Of a DNA stretch of 64,000 bases, positions 34,083-45,836 are shown piece by piece. The stretch covers positions 5,094,001 to 5,158,000 of the forward strand of contig OZ005604.1 in NCBI GenBank assembly GCA_963930655.1, written 5' to 3'. The stretch is from Myrica gale. Taxonomy: Eukaryota > Streptophyta > Magnoliopsida > Fagales > Myricaceae. The notes beneath the pieces are model-generated. The model was not told where the DNA came from. It was given only the letters and a program-made list of their open reading frames with translations, and made no database searches. The number at the start of each line of letters is the position of its first letter. Position 1 is the stretch's first letter. The position numbers were made by a program, and so were the translations under genes.

Positions 34083-36063
34083 TCAGCCCATCTTCTGCAG
34101 AGCAATGGATGCAGAAACCATATCTTCTGCTGTCACCGGCTTGTGCAGCTGCAGTTATACAAAACTTCTCTAGTAAGGTCGCTGGAAGAGCCATGTCGCC
34201 CTTTGCTAAAGTAATGTTCAATAAAGTTATTGGTATGGGACACAAATTGAATATAGAAGGTAAGAGAAGATTCAGAATATTCATGGCTTTAGCGATCAAG
34301 ATTTTGACAAAAACCGTATCTTATAACCCTATAGATCTGCACCCATTTTTCCGGTGTATGTCTCAGTCCGTATATATCACTTGAATAATTGTACACATGA
34401 CACATTGCATTTATCTGGGTAACATGTTTAGTCCATCTTTATAACAGGGCTTAAGCAGAAACTTACTGCTTTTGCAACAGCAAGCCAGTGAAAAGAACGC
34501 AAAAAAGCATCATCGCATGAAGGAAGGCTGTCATGATTCCAATAGGTCAGATTTTCAAATTTTGCATTCGCGTCCCAACAGTTTGAGTCCCCTTCAGACA
34601 TCTCAGAAGCTTTTCTCTCGACAAGATTCTTCTTTCCTAGGACAAAGCCTGAACAAGAATAGTTAGAAAAGAGGAACTCTTTAAAGTGAACAACGCCGAT
34701 CTATGGAAGTGCATACACACAACAACAACAAGTGGAGAAACAAAAACATGTTAATACTTGTATAAATCAAGCAAAAACCACTAAGAAAACCAAAGTGATG
34801 TAATTTCGCAGAATCACATTAAGAGCCATACTAAGGTAAGAAGCTCAGAGAGGCATGAGCTTATAATTGGCCGAGGTATGAAAAGACGAGGCCATAGGAT
34901 CCAATGATATCAGTAAAGCACACTTTAAAAGATCTGCAAATTGATACAGTGACGGTCAAGTATTATGAGGCATTATTAATCCTACATACTGGTATAGTTA
35001 TCTTCAGAATCTAATTTCCCCTTTTGCTCTATTAGCCATATAATGCCAAGCCTGACATAATAGAAAAACAACTTGTCCAAAATCTGCAAATTTATAAATT
35101 CTGGATTGAAAAGGATTAACAGCATCGCCATTTCCCAGGGCGAAAAACAGAGATCACCTCCCTCAAAGAAAGGTCCAACCTATTTATTTGTGTAGCCATA
35201 GCAGAAGAGGCTGTCAACATATAGCCTTCAGATCTATACATGATGCAAATGCTGAAAGAATAAGTATTTTGAGATAATATATTCTAGAAGCAGTCACATT
35301 CGTTGACTCTGTTAAGGACAATGACCCAAATCAGTGCCTTACTCCTGGAAAGACCATGCCACCATATATTTGGACGAGGAAGGAGGGGTAACTGCAGCGT
35401 CAGTGCATAAAGAAAGGATTTCACCAGCAGAGATCTAACCAAGATTTGATCAGCTAAATTCAACTAATCAAATTCCATGGTCATATTCTGGCCTAGCAAT
35501 AAAATCCTGAAAGACAAGCAAAGAACAAAAATACCCCAACCTTGAGGCATCAAAGTGCAGACCCTGCGCTGTGGTTACCATGTGAATAAAAGGCATCGAC
35601 TCAAACTTACCAATATATCTAACCATGCATTTCAAAGAGAAAAATGGGAAAGAAGGACTTGCATACCGCAATACCCATTTGGAAGTTGAATCGTCGTTCC
35701 CTGCAACTTCCTTCCTCTGAAATAAGCTTCCTCCACCTCTAACCCGTCAACCTCAATCCCTGCATACCCAAGATCACTCAGTAAAGCAGAAATCATAAAC
35801 TTTGAATGGCAACAAAAAGTAAGAGAGGGAGGCTCTTGGGGTGCTTCTTTTCAGTTTTTTTTACCAGTGGAATTGGGTTTGAAATAGTGGGAAACAGAGC
35901 AAGGGCCATCGTACTTGATGGCGCAGGGGAGATGGTGGACCTTACCGCTGAGATCCACCAATTCAGAGTCGGCGCCACCGTCACTTGGCCTTAGATTTAT
36001 TAATGTGCTCTCTTGGGACAATACGCCTCCGTTCTCCATTTCGCTCCCACACCCACCTTCCAT
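34083..36063 (-). CDS. RNASEH2C: Ribonuclease H2 subunit C
   Basis: Four exons (35865-36063, 35667-35759, 34467-34648, 34083-34148) with GT-AG introns join to 540 bp (179 aa). Diagnostic stretches: VHHLPCAIKYDGPCSVSHYF, GLEVEEAYFRGRKLQGTTI with LPNGYCGFVL across the exon 2/3 junction, FENLTYWNHDSLPS with RSFHWLAVAKALHKPVTAED. The last exon ends SIALQKMG then stop. The product is a non-catalytic scaffold subunit of nuclear RNase H2, which removes ribonucleotides from DNA and RNA from RNA:DNA hybrids. I chose the ATG at 36063; another in-frame ATG at 36042 could also serve. The gene appears intact. Confidence 0.93.
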
Positions 36064-38642
36064 TTTCAGATTTCGAGCCCTCTGCCACACTACTCCATAA
36101 TGCCAACCCTAAGCCCTTTTGATATTGGAATGTTCCCGCGCTGTTCGCTGTATCCCTTTTCGAATTTTATATTTTGATTTATACTGTTGTAATTGCTTTT
36201 ATTAATGAATGACGTTGTTTTCAGAAAAAACGAAAAGTATAAATATAGTTTATACTAAATTTTAAATAATAAATTTTTAAGAAATAATTTTTTATAAATA
36301 TATTATTGAAATAAAGTTTCAATAGTTTTATTTAAAAAAACATACTTTTTTAAAAAAAAAAATCATTTTTTTAATGAATTTTTTTTAAGAATTTTATCTT
36401 GGAGGGGTATAGTGGTCATTTTGCATGATTTTCCGTTGGTTTTTACGCCTAATTTAGACGGGCTAAAATTAATGATTTTCAAAAGTTATGGGTATCATAT
36501 AACAACGTCAATGTTCATAACACTCTCTTTAATTCCATATTTTATTATGTAGGTCCCTTTAAAATAAAATTTTTCAAATACATCTCATCTGAAGAAGTAG
36601 AGAAAGGGAGAGAGAGAGAGAGCAAACTTTGACGGGGAGGGAAAACTTTGGCACTAAGCGAAAATTTCCCTCTCGTCTTTTATCTTTTATTCGTCTAATA
36701 TAGTTGTGAATTGATATTATATCATAATATAAAATTGATTTTGTTATTACACTCTAAACTCACCGTCTTCAGTTTGTTTAATAATAAATTATATACACAT
36801 TTTTAGTAAATTAAAATTTGTAATAATTTTTAAAAATCTTTATACTTTGTATTAAATACATAACATATTATTTTATACTATTTTTCATAACTAGCATTAT
36901 AATCTTAATTAAAATAAGTTGGTAGATTTATTAAACATGTCGGATCCGACCAATCATATCCACACAATTTCAAACTTTTCTTTTGAGCCCCAATGTCAAT
37001 TTCAAAACGCAAAAAGGAGTCATCGCCCAAGTTCAACGGATAAAAAAAGATCAAGGGCATATTCGTTTTGGTAAAATTTTAAGAATTATAAGTATGGTTT
37101 GAATATTTAGATAATAATGAAATTTTATTGGTATACGTGTAGATGTTGTTGAGTTGTATTGATATGTAATGTTGGGATTGTAAGTTTAGAAAGTTGGATT
37201 CAAATTCTAGAATTTTCATACAAACTAACATGCCTCAAAACACAAGCCATTTTTCATTTATGCGCAATGGATTCATAACATGCCAATTAAAGAGAGAGAA
37301 ACTTGAGAGAGAGAGAGGTAAACAGTGTATGAAATTAAAACGACAGTGTTTGCAATGGAGGCATACAAGAAGCTAGAGAGAAGGCGAACGAGAGGATCAT
37401 TTCCCTCGAGAAGGCGAAAAGGGACATACGATAGTGGATTTCCACGCAGTGGATTCATAACATGCTAATCGAAGAGAGAGAAACCTGAGAGAGAGGTGTG
37501 AACAGAGCCACAGGCGAAGGCAAGGGGGGTGAACGAGAGTGATCGCCCCGGTTGGCTTCCCCAAATAAAATTTCTAACACCTAAATTTTTATTTTTATTT
37601 TTTTTCCAGGCCCGCCCCCTGTGTCTTGGGCCGGCTGTTGTTGGCTTCACACCTTTCACTTATGTTTGTTCTTATTTTTTTCTTGTTGTTACTTTTGAAA
37701 TAGGAATTTTGTGAATAAATATATAGAAGCTCTTTAGAGATTTGTTGGGACTAAAATGATTAAATAGAAACATGTTTCAAAATGACATATTTTGACAAAT
37801 AGATGATGTCCAGATAACACTTCAATTTTGCCTTGGGTGTAAAATTTCTCATCTCAGTGGCATATTTTGTTGTGAGTATTCCTGAGCGTTCTTTGCTGCA
37901 ACATGTTTAATGCGTGTCATTTGCTAAAAAACAATTTATTAGTTTACCTAGAACCAATAAAAAATTGACAAAAAGACATTTAAAATAATCATATTAACAA
38001 AAACATAGGCTATATTAACAGTTTAAAAAACCGTTCAAGGCATCACGTAGTATCTAGAACTATGTATAATATTCTTTACCCAGCTAAGACTCGTTCATCA
38101 ACAAAAATTTTGGCTCTCTAATTTTTTTTATCATAATTACAAAAATTTCTCTCTTCTCATTCTTCACAAACTCTCATAAACTTTTTCATTTTTTCATCAC
38201 ACTTTAACTTTTTCATTTTTTCACCAATTTTTTCACTCTATCTCTTCACTTTTTCATCAATTTCTATACCCAAAATTTTAATTACCCTGAAATTTTGTCA
38301 CTCAAACACACATTAAGAAACATGAAAATAGATGCAAGACAATTGTATATATGTAACCCGAATACTTACAAAATATTAAAAGAGATGCAAAACATGAGTA
38401 TATGAGTAACTCGAATGCTCATGTTCTCCATCTACTAACGATTTTTAATAAAAGTCACATACTTTAGTCAAATAAAGCTATTATCAACTTATTTGACATA
38501 ATAGAGACAAATAATAAAAAATAATCAAAAAATTTCAAAAAATGTAACAAATTTTTGAAAAGGGGAATATTAGGAACCCTAGATTTCAAAATCTTCTAAA
38601 AAAACTCTATATAGAGTGATTCTTAGTTACTAGAGTCAAGCA
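36064..38642. other. Intergenic region
   Basis: No gene seen. The first few hundred bases should hold the RNASEH2C promoter. A GA run is at 36609-36632. A short block (GGATTCATAACATGC-AA-GAGAGAGAAAC) occurs twice, at about 37269-37318 and 37450-37494. The remainder is AT-rich. Confidence 0.5.
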
Positions 38643-39069
38643 TGTTGAGCACAGAACAAAAATAACAACCATAAGGAGACCAAAATTTAACGTGGTTCGG
38701 CAATGTGCCTACGTCCACAGAGGAGAGAAATTTTGATTTCAGCAAATCAAATTTTACAACTCTCAACTCTCACGACAATTTGCACCTCTCACAATTTTTC
38801 TCCGCACACACTGTCTTCACTCATTCGTTACATCTATTTATAGAGGAGGAACATGAGTGTGAAAACTGATAACAAATTTATCAGTTTTTGCGGTGGCGTG
38901 CAAACCTTCACCTGCAGCTCATAAATGCTTGGCTGCTGCAGACGATGGAGTGCACGTTGATGCTGGCCGAAATTCGTCTGCTGCAACACATTAACTGCTC
39001 AGTCGGTTTTTGATCAAAGTTTGCAAGCCACAAACTTTGACTTTGTAGGCATAGAATGCGACACCTACA
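38643..39069 (-). repeat. 3' LTR of the Copia element
   Basis: Begins TGTTGAGCACAG and ends GACACCTACA on the plus strand. Differs from the other LTR at only a handful of sites, including one extra T. Confidence 0.96.
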
Positions 39070-39115
39070 ATTCTCCCCCTCAATGCCTACAAGAGGAGAA
39101 TGTGTCCTGCATCAA

Positions 39116-42100
39116 TCAGCTGGAAGTGTCCATCCCAGCTATGTCTCTACATAGCTCGAGCTTCTCACGAGTGACCACCTTCGTCAACATGTCTGCTGGA
39201 TTCTCTTTTGTGTGGATCTTCACAAACTTCAATAATTGTTGCTCCATCACTTCGCGTATCCAGTGATAACGAATGTCAATATGTTTTGTGCGGGAATGGT
39301 ATATTGAATTCTTGCTCAAGTCCAGAGCACTCTGACTATCACAATGTACCTTGTATTCCTTTTGACTGATTCCCAACTCTTGGAGAAACCGCTTTAACCA
39401 CAACATTTCCTTCCCGGCTTCCGCTGCAGCAATGTACTCTGCTTCTGTTGTGGATAAAACTACACATTTCTGTAATCTGGACTGCCATGAGACAGCTCCC
39501 CAGAAAATGTGTAAATGAATCCTGATGTAGATTTTTTTCCATCAAGATCACCAGCCATATCTAAGTCTGTATATCCTTCCAAGATTGGATCAGCTCCCCG
39601 AAACACAAACATAGCTTCGACGTACCTTTAAGGTACCTGAGAATCCACTTGACTGCTTCCCAGTGTTCCTTTCCTGGGTTGGAAAGAAAACGGCTCACAA
39701 CTCCCACAGCGTGAGCGATGTCAGGTCTCGTACACACCATTGCGTATATAAGACTGCCAACAGCTGAAGAGTAGGGGACTGCAGCCATCTCTTCAACCTT
39801 TTCCTTCGATGAGGGACACGAGCTCTTGCTCAATTTAAAGTGACTAGCCAGTGGATTACTGACTGGCTTAACACTTTCCATGTTGAACCTCTTGATCACC
39901 TGTTCAACATATCTCTCTTGTGACAGCCACAGCTTCTTAGCTTTCCTGTCACGAACAATCTTCATGCCCAATATCTGCTGGGCTGGTCCTAAGTCCTTCA
40001 TGTCGAAGAACTTAGAGAGATCTGTCTTCAACTTGTTGATTATGGATGCATCTTGTCCAACTATCAGCATATCATCAACATAGAGCAGTAGAGTAACGCA
40101 ATTACCATATGGGAATCTGCGAATATACACACATTGGTCCGCTGCAGTCCTTCTGTAGTCATGACTCACCATAAATGAGTCAAACTTCTTGTATCACTTT
40201 CAGACCATAGAGGCTCTTCTTTAACTTACAGACCAAGTGTTCCTTCCCATGAACTTCAAAACCTTCTGGTTGCTCCATGTATATCTCTTATTTGAGATCT
40301 CCGTGAAGAAATGCTGTCTTCACATCCATTTGTTCCAGCTCCAAGTCTAGACTGGCAACCAATCCAAGTACAACTCGGATTGAGGTCATCTTCACTACAG
40401 GTGAGAATATCTCGTCAAAGTCAACTCATTTCTTCTGTTGGAAACCTTTGACGACCAAGCGAGCTTTGTACTTCACCTGCTTGCCATCGTTCTTTAGCTT
40501 GAACACCCATTTATTCTTCAGTGCTCTCTTGCCCTTTGGAAGCTTCACCAGCTCATATGTCTGATTCTTCTGCAAGGAACTCATCTCTTCTTGCATAGCT
40601 TGAATCCATCTGACTTTATCTGTATGAACTCTTGCTTCATGAAAACTTTCTGGCTCCCCCTCATCAGTAAGAAGAATATAGTCTGATTCTGGATATCTCC
40701 GTGATGGAATCAGTAACCGGCCTCTTGTTGATCTGTTCTGAGGCTCGTCAGCTGGAAGAAGTTCTTCATCATCTGATTGTTGTGATGAAGCAGCTCCTGG
40801 TGGAGTGGGAATCTGCTCCCCCTGCTCAACACCCTCTTCATCATCATCAACTTCCTCTTCTTCTTCTGGGGATCCTTCCTGGATTTCTTCAGTATCTGTG
40901 GTTAGCTGGAATGGCACAGGACTGATAACAGTATCTTGAGCACTTGCACTGTTTTCACTTGGTTTTGTTGATCTTTTGAAGCTACCATATAACTCAGCTT
41001 CATGGAACACAACGTCCCTACTTCTGATGACCTTCTCAGCTTCTGGATTCCAAAGTCTGTATCCAAATTCTTCATCTCCATATCCAATAAAAATACACGA
41101 AGTGGATTTGACATCAAGCTTCTGCCTCTGCTCCTTGGATACGTGTGCAAATGCTTTGCACCCAAATACTCTCAGATGAGAGTAGGAGATCTTATGACCA
41201 GAACACACCATCTCCGGAACTTCAAACTTCAACGGTACAGATGGTGTTCTGTTGATCAGGTAACAGGCTGCACGAACTGCTTCACCCCAGAATGGCTTAG
41301 GTAACTTAGCCATACTGAGCATACATCTGGTTCGCTCTACAATGGTCCGATTCATCCTCTCGGCTACACCATTGTGCTGTGGGGTGCGTGGGACCGTCTT
41401 CTCATGTCTGATGCCATGGCCAGAGCAGTATGCTCTGAACTCTCTGGAAATGTACACGCCTCCATTGTCTGTCCGGAGGCACTTCAACTTCTTTCCAGTT
41501 TCTCTTTCCACCATTGCGTGAAAGTTTTTGAACTGCTCAAAAACTTGGTCCTTCGTTCTCAAGAAATACACTCACACTTTACGTGAAGCATCATCAATAA
41601 ATGTAACAAAATACCTGTTACCGCCCAAAGACTCCACCTCTAAGGGACCACATACATCAGAGTGTACCAAGCTCAACAATTCTGATCTTTTACTGGTAGA
41701 TGTACTGAACGAGACTCGATGTTGCTTACCAAACAAGCAATGCTCACAAGGGTTTAGCGCTGTACCTTTATTGATTGTGATAAGCGCTTTCTTTGCCAGT
41801 GTAAACAACCCTTTTTCACCCATGTGACTGAGTCTCTCATGCCACAGATTTGGAGATGCCTCATCTTGAACTGCATTGAGGCTATCAGTGCATATCTTCA
41901 CATGAGTCTTGTATAAAGTGCTGCAGATATGTCCACGGGCGACAACCATGGTGCCTTTCTTCAGCTTCCAAGCACCGTTGCCAAAGTGGTTGTCGTAGCC
42001 CAGTCGATCAAGGGATGTCCCGAATATCAAATTTAACCGAAGGTCGGGCACATTTCGAACGTCTTTCAATACCATGGTACAACCAATATTTGTCTTTATA

Positions 42101-43131
42101 CGAACATCGCCAATACCCGCGATTTTTGAGAAACTGGTGTTACCCATCCTCACTGTACCATAATCTCTGGCTTTATACGTGGTAAAGAAATCACTGCGAG
42201 GAGTGGCGTGGTAGGACGCTGCTGTGTCTACCACCCATTTTGCATCCTGACTCGTAACATGGAGACATTCTTCTTCACCGGTGGAGAGTAATGCACAATC
42301 TCCTGAGATGGTGACTAGTGCTTCACCGTCTGCCTTCTTTGCCAGGTTGCTAGATTGACCTTGCTCCCGTTGTAACTTCCGGCAGTTCCTTTTAATGTGG
42401 TCTTCGATGCCACAGTGTAAGCATTTTATCTTGCCCTTTTGATGATAAATGCCGGGATTCTGGGATCTGCCTCTGCTCTTGCTCCTGCCTCTACTTCTCC
42501 CTCTACCACCTTGCTGGTGCCTTCCTTCAGTTACGAAGGCATGTGACTGGTCCATACCAGCCTCTTTTCTTCTGGATTCCTCATTAAACAAGGCATCCTT
42601 CACCATCACCATGGTAAGTTTGCCGTCTGGAGCCGAATTGCTAATGGAGACCACAAACGTCTCCCAACTGTCTGGAAGCGAACTGAGAAGCAGTAGAGCT
42701 TGTTCTTCATCGCCAAGATTCAACGCTACAGTTGAAAGTTGGTTCACCAGGTTCTGAAACTCGCTGGTGTGTTCAGCAACAGAGGTACCGCTCTTCAACT
42801 TCAAGTTTACAAGGCGTCTCATTAAGAGAGTCTTATTCCGAGCGATCTTGGCCTGGTACATGTTCTCCAGCTTTTGCCATAGAGTGTAAGCGTCCGTCTC
42901 CTGTGCAACATGATGGAATACACTATGGTCGATCCATTGTCTGATCTGACCAATAGTTTTCTTGTTCGACTTTTTCCAATCTTTTTCCGGCGTCTCGTCT
43001 GCTTTTACTCCTTCCTCTTCTATTGGATCGAACAAATCCTTGCAATTTAGAAGATCTTCCATCCGGGGTCTCCAGATGGAGTAGTTGGTCGCCGTAAGCT
43101 TGATCATTGCACTAGAACTTGAATCCTCCAT
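39116..43131 (-). pseudogene. Copia gag-pol polyprotein, inactivated
   Basis: The start is MEDSSSS at 43131. In order: gag (UBN2-type), Gly/Arg/Ser-rich linker, zinc knuckle CLHCGIEDHIKRNC, protease WVVDTAASYH, integrase zinc region and core (VHSDVCGP, then FRAYCSGHGI, TPQHNGVAERMNRT), reverse transcriptase (ALKNKWVFKLK, LLLYVDDMLIVG) and RNase H (CDSQSALDLSKN, SRTKHIDIRYHW). Disruptions: a TGA at about 41572 in place of a Trp codon, a stop near 40427, another stop at the EIYMEQP region (about 40288), and a small deletion with frameshift near 40195. The element is close to intact but cannot make a full polyprotein. Confidence 0.95.
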
Positions 43132-43741
43132 GGATTCTGCCTTCAACACTAGCTCAAATGGCTTGTTGCTCTAAGTTCGGAGTTGAATCTCGCAAAACGG
43201 AGCCCACCGTTGCGTCCGGAATGATCGAAATAGCTAGGAACAAGTCCGGTCCGGCCCAAAAAGGACAAAAATTGGGCCCAAAATGGACAAAACTTGAAAC
43301 TGGAATATTCCCTCCAGAAACGGAATATTCCGTTAACTATAACGGAATATGCTGACGCTGTGAGAATATTCCGTTAACGTTAACTCGGAAACTCGGCTGA
43401 AACTCGGTTGACTCAGCGAGTTGACTCGGTTACTCGGTCAGGACCCGAACCGGTTACGAAAACCCGAACAGGATGATCCGATCCGCATGACCCGGATAGT
43501 AAAAAGGCGCGTGGGAGCGCGTGAAGAAATTTTTCGGCAGCTAACGGCGCGTGCAGGCGAGTGCATAAAGTGGGACACGCGCAACTTCTTCTACCGGCGC
43601 ATGACGGCGCGTCCAGCATTTCTTTGGACTCCGGTTGGTACCGTTGTGCTCGTCTCTTCGAGAGGAATCTCCAGACAGGTCCAAAATATGATTTGGACTT
43701 AGATAGGACCTCGACCGAATGCACTAGGCTCTGATACCACT

Positions 43742-44167
43742 TGTTGAGCACAGAACAAAAGTAACAACCACAAGGAGACCAAAATTTAACGTGGTTCGGC
43801 AATGTGCCTACGTCCACAGAGGAGAGAAATTTTGATTTCAGCAAATCAAATTTACAACTCTCAACTCTCACGGCAATTTGCACCTCTCACAATTTTTCTC
43901 CGCACACACTGTCTTCACTCATTCGTTACATCTATTTATAGAGGAGGAACACGAGTGTGAAAACTGATAACAAATCTATCAGTTTTTGCGATGGCGTGCA
44001 AACCTTCACCTGCAGCTCATAAATGCTTGGCTGCTGCAGACGATGGAGTGCACGTTGATGCTGGCCGAAATTCGTCTGCTGCAACACATTAACTGCTCAG
44101 TCGGTTTTTGATCAAAGTTTGCAAGCCGCAAACTTTGACTTTGTAGGCATAGAATGCGACACCTACA
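43742..44167 (-). repeat. 5' LTR of the Copia element
   Basis: 426 bp, same termini as the left LTR. The primer-binding site lies immediately inside it. Confidence 0.96.
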
Positions 44168-45836
44168 AAGCAATAACTTGAAAATCACCTGGGTAAGAAT
44201 AAACAAACAAAGATACACCCAACAACAAACATGCCGCACCCCATTCGGGACCACACGTCCACAATGCCAACAAAGCTTTCCATTTAATCAAGGCTTAATA
44301 TATCCACATGTCCTTGGAGTTTAGACTTTTCTCAAAATGATCTCCAGGGTTCAATTCGTTCGACAGTGGTCCCTGAGGTTTGCAACGATTTTTTTTCCAT
44401 CCCTCCGTTAACTCCGGCTCTGTAACTTAACGGTAATAATCTATGTGGCAAACATACGTCATGTCACACTCAATAGAGCTTTGACGCCTGTCCCACCTTT
44501 TCTCATTATTGCCAAGACATTATAAAAACATAGCCACGTGGTTTCCTCCATTTTCTTCCACGCGAAGACGGTTTATACACTTCCGACTCCATTTCTTTGA
44601 GAACTGCGTTCATGGCTCTGGTGATCTTCTCTGGCGACTCAGAAGATACGAGCTCGGTGAATAGAAGCTCCATGGTGCTCGACCAACGTGGGCGTTGGTC
44701 TTAGAAGGGTGGGGTTATGTAACAATCCCACATTGGTTAGAAAAATATTTATATGGCTTTATATAAGTTTGGATGCACCTCCACTTGACAAGCCGATTTT
44801 CCAAAGTGTGAATCTCCAAGCCTATGTGGATCCATTACAAACGCGCATCAAGTAAGCGTACTGTCCTCTAAATCGTTAGACTGTAGTTCTTTTGAGCATA
44901 TATTTACAAGAGATGGTAGTTACAAGTTGTGGTTATAAAAAAGTTGAAGAGATAGTTAGAATCTACCTGTAGTTGGAAGTAGTTGAAATGTGTGTTGAAG
45001 GTTGATGTTGTAAGTTATTTCAAAGTGTATGTCAAATTTAAGAAAAAAAATTATTCTAAGTCTCCATATTTTTTTAAAGATAAATACATTTTTCACTCTT
45101 CAATTATAAGAGTCTTGATATTTTGCACTCTAATTATTATTTTTATCCCATTGCACTCATAAATTATTAATTTCAGACATTTTATACTCTTGATCCCCGT
45201 TAAAAAATTTCGTCAATTTTGACTTATAAAATTATGATTTTATCCTCATAAATATGCCACTTTCAAAAGAACTACGAAGATAAAATTATCATTTCATGCG
45301 CTAAAACATCACTTTCCGTTAAAATTAGAATAAAAAATTAACTGAAGATGAAAAGTGTATGAAATTAGTAGTTAGTGAGTGCAAAGTGCAAAAATAACAA
45401 TCTGAGATACAAAGTGTCAAGATCCTCATAGTTGGAGAGTGCAAACGTTATTTATCTTTTCTTTTTTGTGTGTTAAATACACTTTTCACTCCCAATATTC
45501 CGTTTATTTAAAGAAAGTCATATATCTAAGAGAATCAATAGATAGATGTTAATGCTTTATGATCCACCCAGCTTCTTGCCGATCCAAAATGTCATTATCA
45601 TTCACAAAGGCCAGTTTCTGTACAAATAGGTGTTACAAATCAATGGACTGCATCTGAAAGGGTATTCTGTTCTTTTGCTTGAACTATATACATTAGCATG
45701 AATAACTACAATTGAAATGACTATGGCTTTTGTTGTTAGCTCCTGCTATTAAAGAGCAAAGAATACTACTTGGCTTTAGCTTTCAGCTGTAGGGTCTCGC
45801 TAAAATTGTTCTCCAGAGTTCAGACCTTCCTACTCC
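44168..45836. other. Intergenic region with MITE-like remnants
   Basis: At 44292 a terminus GGCTTAATATATCCACATG resembles the end of the MITE at 28392, but no matching right end is seen. The minus strand of 44570-44672 keeps an open stretch (MELLFTELVSSESPEKITRA) of unknown origin. At 44719 there is a TGTAACAATCCCACATTGG block of the sort found in many plant repeats. The last 300 bp include the 3' UTR of the LIN-like gene. Confidence 0.5.
45075..45463. mobile_element. MITE-like inverted-repeat element
   Basis: Left AAAGATAAATACATTTTTCAC and the reverse strand of the right end AAAGATAAATAACGTTTGCAC align over about 180 bp of imperfect inverted arms (CACTCT-CAA-TAT-AG-CTTGA). The flanking DNA is T-rich, so the target duplication cannot be fixed. 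Confidence 0.7.

Larger units (their letters stand above)
38643..44167 (-). mobile_element. Full-length Ty1/Copia retrotransposon
   Basis: LTRs at 38643-39069 and 43742-44167 (about 427 bp, near 98% alike by eye) are flanked by a perfect 5-bp duplication aagca. In the minus orientation the primer-binding site TGGTATCAGAGCC (43739-43727) abuts the right LTR and the purine tract TGAGGGGGAGAAT abuts the left LTR. Gag, protease, integrase, reverse transcriptase and RNase H are present in Copia order. The high LTR similarity indicates a fairly recent insertion. Confidence 0.97.

Noticed and set aside
44719-44833. Possible solo LTR starting TGTAACAATCCCACATTGG and ending CCATTACA
   Set aside because: No matching 5-bp duplication at the two ends and no second copy in the window.
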